The notes: a model not told the origin generated them from the letters alone. A stretch of DNA of 64,000 bases from Shimia sp. (GCA_024224295.1 JAAENN010000029.1:85542-149541), one strand, 5' to 3'. Shown: positions 1 through 9,246, numbered from the stretch's first letter. Translations and numbers: made by a program.

Positions 1-573
1 GGCGCGCAAGTCTTTCATGAGCGCCCATGGGGTTTCGTAGGTCACTTTTAATGGAACAGTGTCCGCAACCGGCAAGGCCAGTCCCGCCCGTTGCAAAAGT
101 GCCCCGAGATCACGAATTTCTCCCATAGGAGCAATCCGAGGGGACAAACCGCCAGTGATTTCTATCTCCGCCTGCGCCAATGCGGCGCGCAGTTCATGCA
201 GAGTTTTTCCGCCAAATGTCACAGCGAGAAAGAAACCGTCAGCTTTCAACGCGCGCAGACATTGAATGATTTGCCCAACAGGATCATCAGCCCAATGTAA
301 GCCAAGGCCGTGGATCACCAAATCATGAGTTTGGCTTTCCAGATCCAGAGTATCATTGTCCGCAACGACCTTCGCATCCGGCAGACACCTCCGCCAACTG
401 TTCGGGAACCCCGTCACGATTGCTGGCGCTGTAAACCCTCTGTTAACCATGCTGAGGCGATCCTGTACTTCGGCAATGGCTGCATCGTGCAGAAACATGC
501 CGTTGCTTAGGTCCGCGCGGGCGCGATTGCGTTGCAGCGCGATTGTGTCAGTAAGGCGAGGGTTGTTTTGCAT
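1..573 (-). CDS. SAM-dependent methyltransferase (BioC/NDUFAF5-like), cut by window edge
   Basis: This ORF is missing from the track because it runs off the window. Read by hand, it starts at an ATG at 573 (MQNNPRLTDTIALQRNRARADLSNGMFLHDA) and stays open for 191 codons. Features typical of the NDUFAF5/BioC-like class II methyltransferases found beside comF in alphaproteobacteria are the N-terminal RNRAR..FLHDA segment, DLVIHGLGLHWADDPVGQI (post-II region) and the C-terminal PLKVTYETPWALMKDLRA. The glycine-rich SAM loop is weak: the place where it should be reads APAIVTGFPNSW. The C-terminus lies outside the window. It is divergent to comF. The exact substrate is unknown; the family includes an arginine hydroxylase involved in complex I assembly and the malonyl-ACP methyltransferase BioC. 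Confidence 0.82.
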   Translation of the reverse strand, partial: MQNNPRLTDTIALQRNRARADLSNGMFLHDAAIAEVQDRLSMVNRGFTAPAIVTGFPNSWRRCLPDAKVVADNDTLDLESQTHDLVIHGLGLHWADDPVGQIIQCLRALKADGFFLAVTFGGKTLHELRAALAQAEIEITGGLSPRIAPMGEIRDLGALLQRAGLALPVADTVPLKVTYETPWALMKDLRA

Positions 574-591
574 GTTCCGGACAATAGGCAG

Positions 592-1320
592 GTGAAGGTC
601 AAGTTACAAACCGCCTTACACCTTTTATTCCTGCCACGGTGTGTGGCTTGTGGCCACATGGTTGAAAGCGATTTTGGGCTGTGTTCCGAATGTTGGTCGC
701 AGACGGCTTTCATTGGCGGAGCGGTCTGTGACAGTTGCGGCCGACCAGTGACCGCAGAGGCCTCGGAGAATCGCGTTGTCTGTGATGCTTGCCTGTCGGA
801 TCCGCCTCCATGGTCGCGTGGTCGGTCAGCGATTTTGTACAATGGAGCTGGTCGCAGTTTGATCCTTGCTTTCAAGCACGGTGATCGTACGGACATCGCT
901 AGACCGGCGGCGCAATGGCTGTACCAAGCGTCTCGTCCCGTTTTGGCAGACGTCGATGTGATTGCGCCAGTGCCGTTGCATCGCCTACGTTTTCTGAAGC
1001 GGCGGTATAATCAAGCGGCCTTGTTGGCGAAGAATCTGGCGGCTCTAACCAGTGTTCCGTTTTGTCCTGACCTGTTGCTGCGTACCAAGGGGTTGGGTGG
1101 GTTGGAGGGGTTGAGTGCGGCAGAGCGGGCGGAAAAGCTGCGAGGGGCGATCGAACCCAATCGACGAAGGACGCATCTGATCGCTGGTGCCAAGGTCCTT
1201 CTTGTTGATGATGTTTTGACCAGTGGTGCAACTTTGCGCGCCGCAACGCAGGCCTGCCTCACTGCAAATGCCAAAGAAGTGTGTGTGGCAACACTGGCGC
1301 GCGTTGCAAAGGATGCATAA
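592..1320 (+). CDS. comF: ComF family phosphoribosyltransferase-like protein
   Basis: This is a double-domain ComF protein. An N-terminal zinc-ribbon is visible (PRCVACG, then CSECW, CDSCGRP, CDACL), followed by a type I phosphoribosyltransferase fold with the PRPP loop VLLVDDVLTSGATL near the C-terminus. Family members support DNA uptake or act as amidophosphoribosyltransferase-like proteins; the reaction is not established. The track starts at 532, inside the divergent methyltransferase gene. I prefer the GTG at 592 (VKVKLQTALHLLFLPRC), which gives 242 residues, the usual family length, and removes the overlap. A TTG at 568 is another option. It is followed 40 bp downstream by grxC, probably cotranscribed. 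Confidence 0.9.
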   Translation: MKVKLQTALHLLFLPRCVACGHMVESDFGLCSECWSQTAFIGGAVCDSCGRPVTAEASENRVVCDACLSDPPPWSRGRSAILYNGAGRSLILAFKHGDRTDIARPAAQWLYQASRPVLADVDVIAPVPLHRLRFLKRRYNQAALLAKNLAALTSVPFCPDLLLRTKGLGGLEGLSAAERAEKLRGAIEPNRRRTHLIAGAKVLLVDDVLTSGATLRAATQACLTANAKEVCVATLARVAKDA

Positions 1321-1360
1321 ATGCCGGACAACGGAAAACAGGAAATCACGAGGAAACGCT

Positions 1361-1618
1361 ATGCAGCCGGTCGAGATCTACACTAGCCCACTTTGCGGGT
1401 TTTGCCACGCAGCCAAACGGCTTTTGACCCAAAAAAACGTCTCGTTTGTCGAGATCGATGTTTTGCAAGACCCTAACCGCAAGCCGGAGATGATCACCCG
1501 GGCCAATGGTGGCCGCACTGTGCCGCAAATTTTCATTGGCGACACACATGTTGGGGGTTGTGATGATCTCTATGCGTTGGAACGTGCTGGCAAGCTTGAC
1601 CCATTGTTGGCAGCGTAA
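1361..1618 (+). CDS. grxC: Glutaredoxin 3
   Basis: An 85-residue dithiol glutaredoxin that reduces disulfides with glutathione in the cytoplasm. The active site is C12-G-F-C15 (SPLCGFCHAAKRLL) rather than the enteric CPYC; CGFC-type sites are common in alphaproteobacterial GrxC. The TVPQIFIG cis-proline segment and the GGCDDL glutathione-binding segment are both present. The ORF in the track begins earlier (1223), but the ATG at 1361 has an AGGAAA ribosome site at 1351-1356 and gives the normal length. It lies between comF and a nitrilase-family gene in what looks like one transcription unit. Confidence 0.95.
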   Translation: MQPVEIYTSPLCGFCHAAKRLLTQKNVSFVEIDVLQDPNRKPEMITRANGGRTVPQIFIGDTHVGGCDDLYALERAGKLDPLLAA

Positions 1619-1624
1619 CTGAGC

Positions 1625-2455
1625 ATGCGCGCGGCTTTGCTTCAAATGACGTCGTCGGACATGCCCACGGAAAACTTGGCAACCGCCAGTGCGATGCTGC
1701 GCGAGGCCAAGGCGCAAGGGGCGGACTTTGCCTTTTCGCCCGAAGTGATGAATTGCCTGTCGACAAGCCGCAGCCATCAGGAAAGCGTGCTCAAGCTGGA
1801 AGCAGAGGACGCGACGCTCGCAGGTCTGCAGACCTTGTGTGCGGAGCTGGGTATTTGGTTGTTGGTTGGTAGTCTCGGCTTAAAAACCCAAGATGTGGAC
1901 GCGCGTTTTGCCAACCGGTCGTTTGTGATTTCCGCAGCCGGGGGCATCGTCGCACGATATGACAAAATCCACATGTTTGATGTGGATGTGACACCCGAAG
2001 AGACTTATCGGGAATCCGATGGTTACTGTCCAGGAGAGCAAGCCGTTGTCGCGCAGACGCCGTTTGGTAAGTTGGGTTTGTCTATTTGCTATGATGTGCG
2101 ATTTGGGAGTCTGCATCGCACACTTGCTAAGGCCGGGGCGGAAATCCTAACGGTTCCCGCAGCCTTTTCACATGTCACAGGCGCTGCCCACTGGGAGACG
2201 CTCTTGCGGGCGCGGGCCATTGAAACCGGCTGTTTTGTGGTTGCACCAGCGCAAACAGGGAAGCATCCGACCTCAACAGGCAAATCGCGTCAAACCCATG
2301 GCCATTCGATGGTTGTTGCGCCGTGGGGAGAAGTTTTGGCGGATGCAGGCACAGAACCGGGAGTGACGCTTGTTGATCTTGATCTGACATTGGTTCAGAA
2401 GGCCCGCAGGCAAGTGCCGTCCCTACAACACGACCGAGACTTCAGCGGGCCCTAA
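1625..2455 (+). CDS. Nitrilase-superfamily carbon-nitrogen hydrolase (Nit1/Nit2-like amidase)
   Basis: 276 residues, the normal length for the Nit branch of the nitrilase superfamily. The catalytic triad can be placed at E40 (FSPEVMN), K114 (RYDKIHMFDVD) and C155 (LSICYDVRF). Family members hydrolyse deaminated glutathione or 2-oxoglutaramate (omega-amidase). The grxC neighbour fits a glutathione-repair role, but that is inference. The first codon is ATG at 1625, only 6 nt after grxC, and the stop is directly followed by the ATG of the MarR gene, so the three genes are likely translated from one mRNA. Confidence 0.88.
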   Translation: MRAALLQMTSSDMPTENLATASAMLREAKAQGADFAFSPEVMNCLSTSRSHQESVLKLEAEDATLAGLQTLCAELGIWLLVGSLGLKTQDVDARFANRSFVISAAGGIVARYDKIHMFDVDVTPEETYRESDGYCPGEQAVVAQTPFGKLGLSICYDVRFGSLHRTLAKAGAEILTVPAAFSHVTGAAHWETLLRARAIETGCFVVAPAQTGKHPTSTGKSRQTHGHSMVVAPWGEVLADAGTEPGVTLVDLDLTLVQKARRQVPSLQHDRDFSGP

Positions 2456-2890
2456 ATGAACGACAAAAGCGGATTGGCGATTACGCTGTTTGGCGAAATT
2501 TTGATGGTAGATCAGCTTGCGCGCTCCCGCTTGTCCAAAGTTTTGCCCAAAGGCATGGAGCTGTCGCATTTTTCGGTTCTGAACCATCTGGATCGCTCCA
2601 ACGCCGAACGCAGCCCGGCGCAGCTCGCGAAGACGTTTCACCTCACGCGTGGAGCCATGACCAATACGCTTCATAAACTGGAAACTGCAGGCTACGTGCA
2701 TATCCGTCCAGATTGGGACGACGCACGCCGTAAGATGGTGGCGATCAGTCCGGCAGGCCGACAGGCTCGCGATGCCGCGCTTGCCAGTATGGAGCCTATC
2801 ATCAACGACATGGTCAGTCGTTTGGGGGATGATCGGGTGCGCGCAGCGCTCCCGATCTTGCGCGAATTGCGTTTGAAACTCGAAGAATAG
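2456..2890 (+). CDS. MarR family winged-helix transcriptional regulator
   Basis: 144 residues with the MarR layout: N-terminal dimer helix (LFGEILMVDQLARSRLSKVLP), a winged helix with a recognition helix in LAKTFHLTRGAMTNTLHKLETAGYV, and the DxR wing (RPDWDDARRKMVAISPAGR). It begins at the base after the stop of the upstream amidase gene, so it is translationally coupled. Its ligand and target are unknown. As the last gene of the comF-grxC-amidase unit it may control that unit or unlinked genes. It converges on ubiG with only 4 nt between the stop codons. Confidence 0.9.
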   Translation: MNDKSGLAITLFGEILMVDQLARSRLSKVLPKGMELSHFSVLNHLDRSNAERSPAQLAKTFHLTRGAMTNTLHKLETAGYVHIRPDWDDARRKMVAISPAGRQARDAALASMEPIINDMVSRLGDDRVRAALPILRELRLKLEE

Positions 2891-2894
2891 ATGG

Positions 2895-3638
2895 TCAGGA
2901 TTTGGTGCTGGCGGTCACGTAGTTGACGCTCAGGTCTTTGTCCGAAATCGACCACTGCCAGCTGATCGGGTTAAACACAAAGCCTTTGCGATCCACCGGT
3001 GTCAGGCCGGATTGTTCGATGAGACCAAACAATTCGTCCGGTGTAATAAATTTGCTCCATTCATGCGTGCCTTTTGGCAACCAACGCATAACATACTCCG
3101 CCCCCACAATAGCCATAGCAAAGCTCTTAGGGTTCCGGTTGATAGTAGAGCAAATATGCAATCCGGCGGACTTGAGAAGTTGCTGGCATGCGATCATATA
3201 GCTTAGCGGATCAGCCACATGCTCGACCACTTCCATGTTCAAAACGACGTCAAATTGCTCACCGGCTTCGGCCATGGCTTCGCCGGTTGTGTGGCGATAG
3301 TCGATGTCTAGACCGGATTGTTCAGCATGAATGCGCGCCACCGGCAGGTTGCCGCCTGCAGCGTCCGCGCCAACTACGTCGGCTCCAAGACGTGCCATAG
3401 GCTCTGATAGCAATCCGCCGCCACACCCGATGTCGAGCAGGCGTAGTCCCTCGAAAGGGCGCGTGGAGGATAAGTCGCGATTGAACTCCGCGGCAATCTG
3501 CGTCGTAATGTAATCAAGTCGACACGGATTGAGCATGTGCAACGGTTTGAACTTGCCGTTAGGGTCCCACCATTCAGCCGCCATGGCTTCAAATTTTGCC
3601 ACTTCAGCAGGATCTACCGTGGTATTGGTGGCTTGCAT
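2895..3638 (-). CDS. ubiG: Bifunctional 2-polyprenyl-6-hydroxyphenol methylase / 3-demethylubiquinol 3-O-methyltransferase
   Basis: UbiG carries out both O-methylations of ubiquinone biosynthesis, using SAM. Seen here: [30 protein letters not shown], which is the family's N-terminal signature, and the SAM loop [26 protein letters not shown]. The track ORF starts at 3671, but the ATG at 3638 has a GGAGAG ribosome site 7-8 nt upstream and gives the usual 247 residues. It stands alone on this strand, convergent with the MarR gene and divergent from the iminopeptidase gene with a 49 bp gap. ubiE and ubiB are about 55 kb away in the same window. Confidence 0.95.
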   Translation of the reverse strand: MQATNTTVDPAEVAKFEAMAAEWWDPNGKFKPLHMLNPCRLDYITTQIAAEFNRDLSSTRPFEGLRLLDIGCGGGLLSEPMARLGADVVGADAAGGNLPVARIHAEQSGLDIDYRHTTGEAMAEAGEQFDVVLNMEVVEHVADPLSYMIACQQLLKSAGLHICSTINRNPKSFAMAIVGAEYVMRWLPKGTHEWSKFITPDELFGLIEQSGLTPVDRKGFVFNPISWQWSISDKDLSVNYVTASTKS

Positions 3639-3687
3639 TTCTAACTCTCCATGCTCATTTGGACGTCGCAACCATTATAGGTAGGAC

Positions 3688-4662
3688 ATGGACAAAAACT
3701 CGGGCCAAAAGCGCGCAGTACACTACCTTTATCCTCCGGTCGAACCTTTTGACCAGAGGATGCTGGACGTGGGCGACGGGCATAGCATCTACGTCGAACA
3801 ATCGGGCAATCCAAGGGGGTTGCCGGTTGTCGTTGTACATGGCGGGCCTGGAGGCGGGTCTAGTCCTGCGATGCGGCGCTATTTTGATCCGAATGTATAT
3901 CGTGTGATCCTTTTTGATCAGCGTGGCTGTGGCCATTCTCGCCCTCATGCCGAAGTGGACAACAACACCAGCTGGAATCTTGTTGCGGATATGGAATGTA
4001 TTCGGGATACGCTGGAGATTGACGAATGGATTGTCTTTGGCGGGAGTTGGGGCGCAACTTTGTCATTGCTTTACGCGCAGTCCCATCCTGCACAGACGGT
4101 ATGTTTGGTTTTGCGTGGCGTGTTTCTGATGACCCAATCGGAGCTTGATTGGTTTTATGGCGGTGGAGCCGGTCATTTCTGGCCTGAACCATGGGCACGG
4201 TTTTCAGAATTGGTGCCAGAAGAAGAGCGCGGCGATTTGATCGAAGCTTATCATCACCGTCTTTTCTGCGGAGATCGTGCAACCGAAATTAAATACGCCC
4301 GCGCCTGGGCGGGATGGGAAAATGCCCTCGCCTCGGTGTACTCCAATGGATCCAGCGGTGATGCACCGGCAGAATACGCTCGCGCGTTTTCACGTTTGGA
4401 GAATCACTATTTCCGCAATCGGGGCTTCCTTGATCAAGACGGCCACATTCTGGCGAACATGTCGGCTCTCAAGAATATTCCTGGGTACATTGTGCAAGGC
4501 CGCTATGACATGATTTGCCCGCCAAAGGCCGCCTACGATCTGGCTTTGGCTTGGGGGAAAATGGCGGATCTGAGGCTCATTCGAAACGCAGGCCATGCTT
4601 TGTCAGAGCCGGGTATCAGCGCTGAACTTGTACGCATCATGGATGAATTGGCTCGGATTTAG
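3688..4662 (+). CDS. pip: Proline iminopeptidase (alpha/beta hydrolase)
   Basis: 324 residues, normal for peptidase family S33. The oxyanion motif HGGPGGG is at 51-57, the nucleophile S120 sits in GGSWGATLSLLYA, and the acid and base lie in GRYDMICPP and NAGHALSEPG near the C-terminus. The enzyme releases N-terminal proline from peptides in the cytoplasm. It may be functionally linked to the peptide-type solute-binding protein encoded next on the same strand, although a 65 bp gap separates them. No terminator stands between them apart from a weak GATG/CATC hairpin. Confidence 0.93.
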   Translation: MDKNSGQKRAVHYLYPPVEPFDQRMLDVGDGHSIYVEQSGNPRGLPVVVVHGGPGGGSSPAMRRYFDPNVYRVILFDQRGCGHSRPHAEVDNNTSWNLVADMECIRDTLEIDEWIVFGGSWGATLSLLYAQSHPAQTVCLVLRGVFLMTQSELDWFYGGGAGHFWPEPWARFSELVPEEERGDLIEAYHHRLFCGDRATEIKYARAWAGWENALASVYSNGSSGDAPAEYARAFSRLENHYFRNRGFLDQDGHILANMSALKNIPGYIVQGRYDMICPPKAAYDLALAWGKMADLRLIRNAGHALSEPGISAELVRIMDELARI

Positions 4663-4727
4663 CAAAACGGCTGGACATTGGGACGAGATGGCTTTTTCAT
4701 CTATCTCCGACGTATCGGAGTTTGACT

Positions 4728-6233
4728 TTGTCACGCATTAGCAGACGTAGCCTTTTGACCACCGGTGCCGCAGCAGGTATGCTTGCGGCGTCCGGGCTGG
4801 GCTTGGCTGCGGCCACGCCAAAGACCGGTGGCACGCTGCGGGCAGTGTTGCCCGGCGGGCGGTCAAGCGACACCTGGGATGCGCGCACCCATGACAGTCT
4901 TTTCATGATGGCGGCCTGTCATGGTGCGGTGTTTGATTGCCTGACAGAAATTGGTCCTGATGGTGCTTTGCGCGGAGAATTGGCGGCAAACTGGACAGCT
5001 AGCGTCGATGCTCGGGTTTGGACGTTTGATCTGCGCAAGGATGTGCAGTTTCACAACGGCAAAGCTTTTGTGGCGCAGGATGTGCTTGAGACCTTTGCGC
5101 TGCACATGGGGCAAAACACATCACCAGTTGAGTCAGTTCTGCGTGGCGTGTCAGAACTCAAAGCCGTTGGACCACATCAGGTGCAGTTCTATCTGAGTGC
5201 CCCGAACGCAGATTTCCCTTATTTGTTGTCGGATTATCATCTGGTGATTTACCCGGCCGGTTACGTCGAGTTGGCGATGCAAAACGGGATTGGCACAGGG
5301 CTCTATAGGGTTGAGGAGTTTTTGCCGGGCCAAACTCTGCGCACGCGAAGGGTGCCAAATCACTATAAGGGTGATAAGGCGGGTTTCTTTGAGGCGCTCT
5401 ATTTTGTTAATGAAACAGATCCCTCCGCTCGATTGAATGCGCTCTTGGAAGCGGATGCAGATGTTGCGGGGCAAATCGCACCGTCCAATGCGCGCCAAAT
5501 TGTAAGCCATAAGGGGCTCACGCTTCAAAACCTGGCGGGGAATCAACACTATAGCTTTGCGATCGGTGGGCATTTGGACCCGCAAAAGGCGGATGCTGTC
5601 CGAAGGGCAGTGAAATATGGCCTAGACCGACCCTCTTTCGTTCGGCAGGGCTTGCTGGGCTACGGACAAGTAGGCTGGGACACTCCTATTGGTCCGGCGA
5701 ATCCTTATTTTTTTGACCAGACCGATTTGGTGACTTATGATCCGGAGCAAGCCAAGGCGTTATTAGAAAGCGCTGGGATTAATCAATTGTCCGTTGGCGT
5801 TTCGCCGCAATCGATGCGGGATTTCGCGCCAACGTTGGCCGTCTTTGGTTCTCAAATGGCTCAAATTGGATTGAAGGTTGAGGTTGTTGATAGCCGTGCA
5901 ACCGCGCTGCTACATTTTTCAGCTGGCCGTGCAACTGAGGATTGGGCGTTGTCCACCTATCTTGCGAAAGAAGGGCTCTGGAACCTTGCAGAATGGCAAA
6001 ATCGTCGTGCAGATGTGTTGCTCACAAAAGCGCGTTCTGAAATGGACGCCCAGAAACGACAGAGCCTTTATCGCGAGCTTCAGTGCCTTGTGCAGCGCGA
6101 AAGCGGTCTTCTTGTTCCAGCGTTTGCCAATCACTTACAAGCCACCTCTGAGAGCATCGGTACGCCCAAAACCATTGGTGCGCACTATGCGCTCGATAAT
6201 GCTCGCTTTGCTGAACGTTGGTGGCGTACCTAG
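4728..6233 (+). CDS. ABC transporter periplasmic substrate-binding protein, family 5 (peptide/nickel type), Tat-exported
   Basis: About 501 residues of the DppA/OppA class (SBP family 5): GGTLRAVLPGGRSSDTWDARTHDSL, LAANWTASVDARVWTFDLRKDVQFHNGKAF and GTGLYRVEEFLPGQ. The N-terminus SRISRRSLLTTGAAAGMLAASGLGLAAA is a twin-arginine signal. The track start is a TTG at 4722; the GGAG at 4717-4720 is too close to it, so the next in-frame TTG at 4728 with about 7 nt spacing is more likely. No permease or ATPase gene is adjacent, so the binding protein is an orphan here. The ligand is unknown; short peptides are plausible given the neighbouring iminopeptidase. Confidence 0.88.
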   Translation: MSRISRRSLLTTGAAAGMLAASGLGLAAATPKTGGTLRAVLPGGRSSDTWDARTHDSLFMMAACHGAVFDCLTEIGPDGALRGELAANWTASVDARVWTFDLRKDVQFHNGKAFVAQDVLETFALHMGQNTSPVESVLRGVSELKAVGPHQVQFYLSAPNADFPYLLSDYHLVIYPAGYVELAMQNGIGTGLYRVEEFLPGQTLRTRRVPNHYKGDKAGFFEALYFVNETDPSARLNALLEADADVAGQIAPSNARQIVSHKGLTLQNLAGNQHYSFAIGGHLDPQKADAVRRAVKYGLDRPSFVRQGLLGYGQVGWDTPIGPANPYFFDQTDLVTYDPEQAKALLESAGINQLSVGVSPQSMRDFAPTLAVFGSQMAQIGLKVEVVDSRATALLHFSAGRATEDWALSTYLAKEGLWNLAEWQNRRADVLLTKARSEMDAQKRQSLYRELQCLVQRESGLLVPAFANHLQATSESIGTPKTIGAHYALDNARFAERWWRT

Positions 6234-6252
6234 GCATATTTCCTTTGGGGGC

Positions 6253-6281
6253 TTGCAGACTCGCCCTTGTCGACGTATATC
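6253..6281 (+). promoter_or_regulatory. Candidate sigma-70 promoter of the rimP-nusA-infB operon
   Basis: TTGCAG at 6253-6258 and TATATC at 6276-6281 are separated by exactly 17 nt. The predicted start near 6288 would give a leader of about 88 nt before rimP, and that leader contains the hairpin at 6336-6358. The match to consensus is moderate (3/6 and 4/6), so the call rests on spacing and position. Confidence 0.45.
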
Positions 6282-6335
6282 CCTCTCAACAGCGGCGCGG
6301 TCGGGTTAGCCTGAACGCTCCACCGGGAAAGATCG

Positions 6336-6358
6336 ACGGGCCGCAGGCCCGTTTTTTT
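6336..6358 (+). terminator. Intrinsic terminator or attenuator in front of rimP
   Basis: ACGGGCC-GCA-GGCCCGT is a perfect 7 bp stem with a 3 nt loop, followed by an unbroken T run to 6358. It lies 102 nt after the solute-binding protein gene and only 17 nt before the rimP start, downstream of the candidate promoter at 6253. It may simply end the upstream gene, or it may attenuate the rimP operon. Confidence 0.85.
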
Positions 6359-6375
6359 GTGCTTGGAACACGCCT

Positions 6376-6969
6376 ATGAGTGACCTCATTGCCAAAGCGG
6401 CGATTGACCGCAAGCTGGCAGATATAGTTGCCCCAGTCATTGAAGACATGGGCTTTGAATTAGTGCGCCTACGCCTGATGGGCGGAAAGACGCACACGCT
6501 GCAGATAATGGCCGAACGGCCAGGTGGTGGCATTGAAGTGGACGAATGTGCGCAGATTTCCAACGCGGTGAGCGCAACTCTGGACGTCGAAGACCCGCTT
6601 GCGGACTCATATACTCTTGAAGTTGGCAGTCCAGGCGTTGATCGGCCTTTGACACGGATGAAAGACTTTGAAGCCTACGAAGGTTACGAAGCCAAGATCG
6701 AAACCGCCGAACTCATTGATGGACGCAAGCGGTTCCGCGGCATTCTTGCTGGTATTGAAGGTGAAGATGTTCTGATCAACATCGAGGATCAAGGTGAGAC
6801 CGTCACAGTTGGTTTGAACTTTGACTGGCTGGCTGATGCTAAGTTGATGCTGACAGATGACCTGATCAAAGAGATGCTCAAGGCGCGCAAAGAAGCGGGC
6901 ATTTTGAACGAAGATGAATTTGACGACATCGATACCGGCGAAGAAGCGTCCGGCGAGTCTGAGGAGTAA
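6376..6969 (+). CDS. rimP: Ribosome maturation factor RimP
   Basis: 197 residues, first gene of the classical rimP-nusA-infB operon. RimP helps mature the 30S subunit. The N-terminal domain is seen in [39 protein letters not shown] and the signature in [30 protein letters not shown], followed by the SH3-like C-terminal domain. An acidic tail ([19 protein letters not shown]) is an extension seen in Rhodobacteraceae. The nusA start codon lies 4 nt beyond the stop. Confidence 0.96.
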   Translation: MSDLIAKAAIDRKLADIVAPVIEDMGFELVRLRLMGGKTHTLQIMAERPGGGIEVDECAQISNAVSATLDVEDPLADSYTLEVGSPGVDRPLTRMKDFEAYEGYEAKIETAELIDGRKRFRGILAGIEGEDVLINIEDQGETVTVGLNFDWLADAKLMLTDDLIKEMLKARKEAGILNEDEFDDIDTGEEASGESEE

Positions 6970-6973
6970 AAAC

Positions 6974-8590
6974 ATGGCAATCACCTCTGCAAACCAGCTC
7001 GAGCTGCTTCAAACCGCCGAAGCGGTGGCGCGTGAGAAAATGATCGATCCAGGTCTCGTGGTTGAAGCGATGGAAGAATCGCTCGCCCGTGCCGCCAAAA
7101 GCCGTTACGGCGCTGAAATGGATATTCGCGTGTCCATCGACCGCAAGACCGGTAAAGCGACCTTCACACGTGTACGCACCGTGGTTGCTGACGAAGAGCT
7201 AGAAAACTATCAGGCCGAGTTCACGGTAGAACAGGCCAAGCAGTACATGGAAAGCCCGGAAATCGGTCAGCAGTTCGTCGAAGAAGTGCCACCGGTGGAA
7301 ATGGGTCGTATTGCTGCGCAATCTGCAAAGCAGGTTATCCTACAGAAAGTGCGTGAAGCTGAGCGTGATCGTCAGTACGAAGACTTCAAGGATCGCGCGG
7401 GTACTATTATCAACGGTGCCGTGAAGCGCGAGGAGTTTGGCAATGTGATTGTGGATGTCGGTGGCGCCGAAGCGGTGCTGCGTCGCAACGACAAGATTGG
7501 CCGCGAAAGCTACCGTTCTGGCGACCGTGTGCGTGCCTATATCAAGGAAGTGCGTCGTGAGCCTCGTGGCCACCAAATATTCCTGAGCCGCACTGCGCCA
7601 GAGTTCATGGCTGAACTGTTCAAGATGGAAGTGCCTGAAATCTATGACGGCATCATAGACATCAAGGCGGTGGCTCGTGACCCTGGTTCACGCGCCAAGA
7701 TCGCTGTAATTTCGCACGATGGTTCCATCGATCCGGTTGGTGCGTGTGTTGGTATGCGTGGCTCCCGGGTTCAGGCTGTTGTAAATGAGCTTCAGGGCGA
7801 AAAGATCGATATCATCCCTTGGAATGAAGATCAGCCGACCTTCCTTGTGAACGCGTTGCAGCCTGCGGAAGTGTCCAAAGTGGTTCTGGACGAAGAGGCG
7901 GGTAAAATCGAAGTGGTTGTGCCGGATGAGCAGTTGTCTCTGGCGATTGGTCGTCGTGGCCAGAACGTGCGTCTCGCAAGCCAACTGACCTCGCTGGACA
8001 TCGACATCATGACCGAAGCGGAAGAATCAGAGCGTCGTCAGAAAGAGTTCGAAGAGCGCACGAAGCTATTCATGGAAACTTTGGATCTCGACGAGTTCTT
8101 CGCACAGCTCCTGGTGTCTGAAGGTTTCACTAACCTCGAAGAGGTTGCCTATGTCGAGATTGACGAGCTGCTGGTCATCGACGGTGTGGACGAAGGCACC
8201 GCTGGTGAGCTTCAGGCCCGTGCGCGTGACTATATCGATGCACAAAACAAAGCCGCGCTGGATGCCGCCCGTGAGTTGGGTGTTCAGGACAGCCTGGTTG
8301 CATTTGAAGGTCTGACACCCCAGATGATCGAGGCGTTAGCCAAAGATGGCGTTCTAAACCTCGAAGATTTTGCAACTTGTGCAGATTGGGAGCTGGCCGG
8401 CGGCTGGACCACTAACGGCACTGAGCGCGTGAAAGACGACGGTGTTCTGGAGCCATTTGGTATAACGCTAGAAGAAGCACAAGACATGGTGATGACCGCG
8501 CGAATCGTGCTGGGGTGGGTTGATCCTGCCGACCTGGAAACGGACGCCGAAGGCGGCGACGAGGAAACTTCTGAGGAGGCTGGGGTCTGA
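6974..8590 (+). CDS. nusA: Transcription termination/antitermination protein NusA
   Basis: 538 residues. Domains in order: N-terminal RNA polymerase-binding domain (about 1-130), S1 domain (GTIINGAVKREEFGNVIVDVGGAEAVLRRNDKIGRE), KH1 and KH2 (GACVGMRGSRVQAVVNELQGEKIDIIPW and LAIGRRGQNVRLASQLTSLDIDI), then helix-hairpin-helix C-terminal repeats ending in an acidic tail. It tunes pausing and termination and binds nascent RNA. The track ORF begins 60 nt too early, inside rimP; the ATG at 6974 follows a GAGGAG ribosome site. It is operon gene two, followed by ylxR after 23 nt. Confidence 0.97.
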   Translation: MAITSANQLELLQTAEAVAREKMIDPGLVVEAMEESLARAAKSRYGAEMDIRVSIDRKTGKATFTRVRTVVADEELENYQAEFTVEQAKQYMESPEIGQQFVEEVPPVEMGRIAAQSAKQVILQKVREAERDRQYEDFKDRAGTIINGAVKREEFGNVIVDVGGAEAVLRRNDKIGRESYRSGDRVRAYIKEVRREPRGHQIFLSRTAPEFMAELFKMEVPEIYDGIIDIKAVARDPGSRAKIAVISHDGSIDPVGACVGMRGSRVQAVVNELQGEKIDIIPWNEDQPTFLVNALQPAEVSKVVLDEEAGKIEVVVPDEQLSLAIGRRGQNVRLASQLTSLDIDIMTEAEESERRQKEFEERTKLFMETLDLDEFFAQLLVSEGFTNLEEVAYVEIDELLVIDGVDEGTAGELQARARDYIDAQNKAALDAARELGVQDSLVAFEGLTPQMIEALAKDGVLNLEDFATCADWELAGGWTTNGTERVKDDGVLEPFGITLEEAQDMVMTARIVLGWVDPADLETDAEGGDEETSEEAGV

Positions 8591-8613
8591 TCTCAGGCCT
8601 CGGAGGGCATGAG

Positions 8614-9246
8614 ATGAGCCGCGGTGGCCGTCCCGGCAAAAAGGGCGACATGACAGAGCGCAGGTGCATTGTAACCGGCGCTGTTGTGCCAAAAGAGGGT
8701 CTGATCCGTTTTGTGGTCGGCCCGGATGCGCAGGTCGTGCCGGATGTCACTGGTAAATTACCCGGTCGGGGTATGTGGGTGACAGCTTCGGCCTCTGCTC
8801 TGGATAAGGCATCTAAAAAGGGTGTCTTTGCCCGCGCTGCCAAGCAACAGGTGACGGTACCTGAAGACTTGGCCGCAGAGGTGTCGCGTCAATTGACGCG
8901 ACGGACAGTCGAGTTGATCAGTATGGCCCGAAAATCGGGGTCTGCTGTTACTGGATATGAGAAGGTAAAGGATTGGTTGGTTAAAGATGTGGCCGCCGTC
9001 CTGCTGCAAGCCAGCGATGGTTCTGAACGCGGCAAATCGAAACTACGACCTCCTTCCGGAGGTCACTACATAGATTGGCTCGCATCTGCTGAATTGGGTT
9101 TGGCATTTGGGCGACAAACTGTGATACATGGAGCGCTTGCGTCTGGCGGACTCACAAAACGTGTTGTAGAGGAAGCCCTAAGATTAAAAGGCGTACGCGA
9201 GGAAACGGTGGCAGCGGCCTCCGGGAAGGACAAGACAGCCAGATGA
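8614..9246 (+). CDS. ylxR: RNA-binding protein: YlxR (DUF448) domain fused to L7Ae-like domain
   Basis: 210 residues. The N-terminal YlxR domain shows [24 protein letters not shown] and [12 protein letters not shown]; the C-terminal half ([41 protein letters not shown]) is an L7Ae/L30e-like RNA-binding fold. This fusion between nusA and infB is the common arrangement in alphaproteobacteria. It probably acts in ribosome or RNA metabolism, with no fixed reaction. Its last four bases (ATGA) contain the infB start, so translation is coupled. Confidence 0.93.
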   Translation: MSRGGRPGKKGDMTERRCIVTGAVVPKEGLIRFVVGPDAQVVPDVTGKLPGRGMWVTASASALDKASKKGVFARAAKQQVTVPEDLAAEVSRQLTRRTVELISMARKSGSAVTGYEKVKDWLVKDVAAVLLQASDGSERGKSKLRPPSGGHYIDWLASAELGLAFGRQTVIHGALASGGLTKRVVEEALRLKGVREETVAAASGKDKTAR

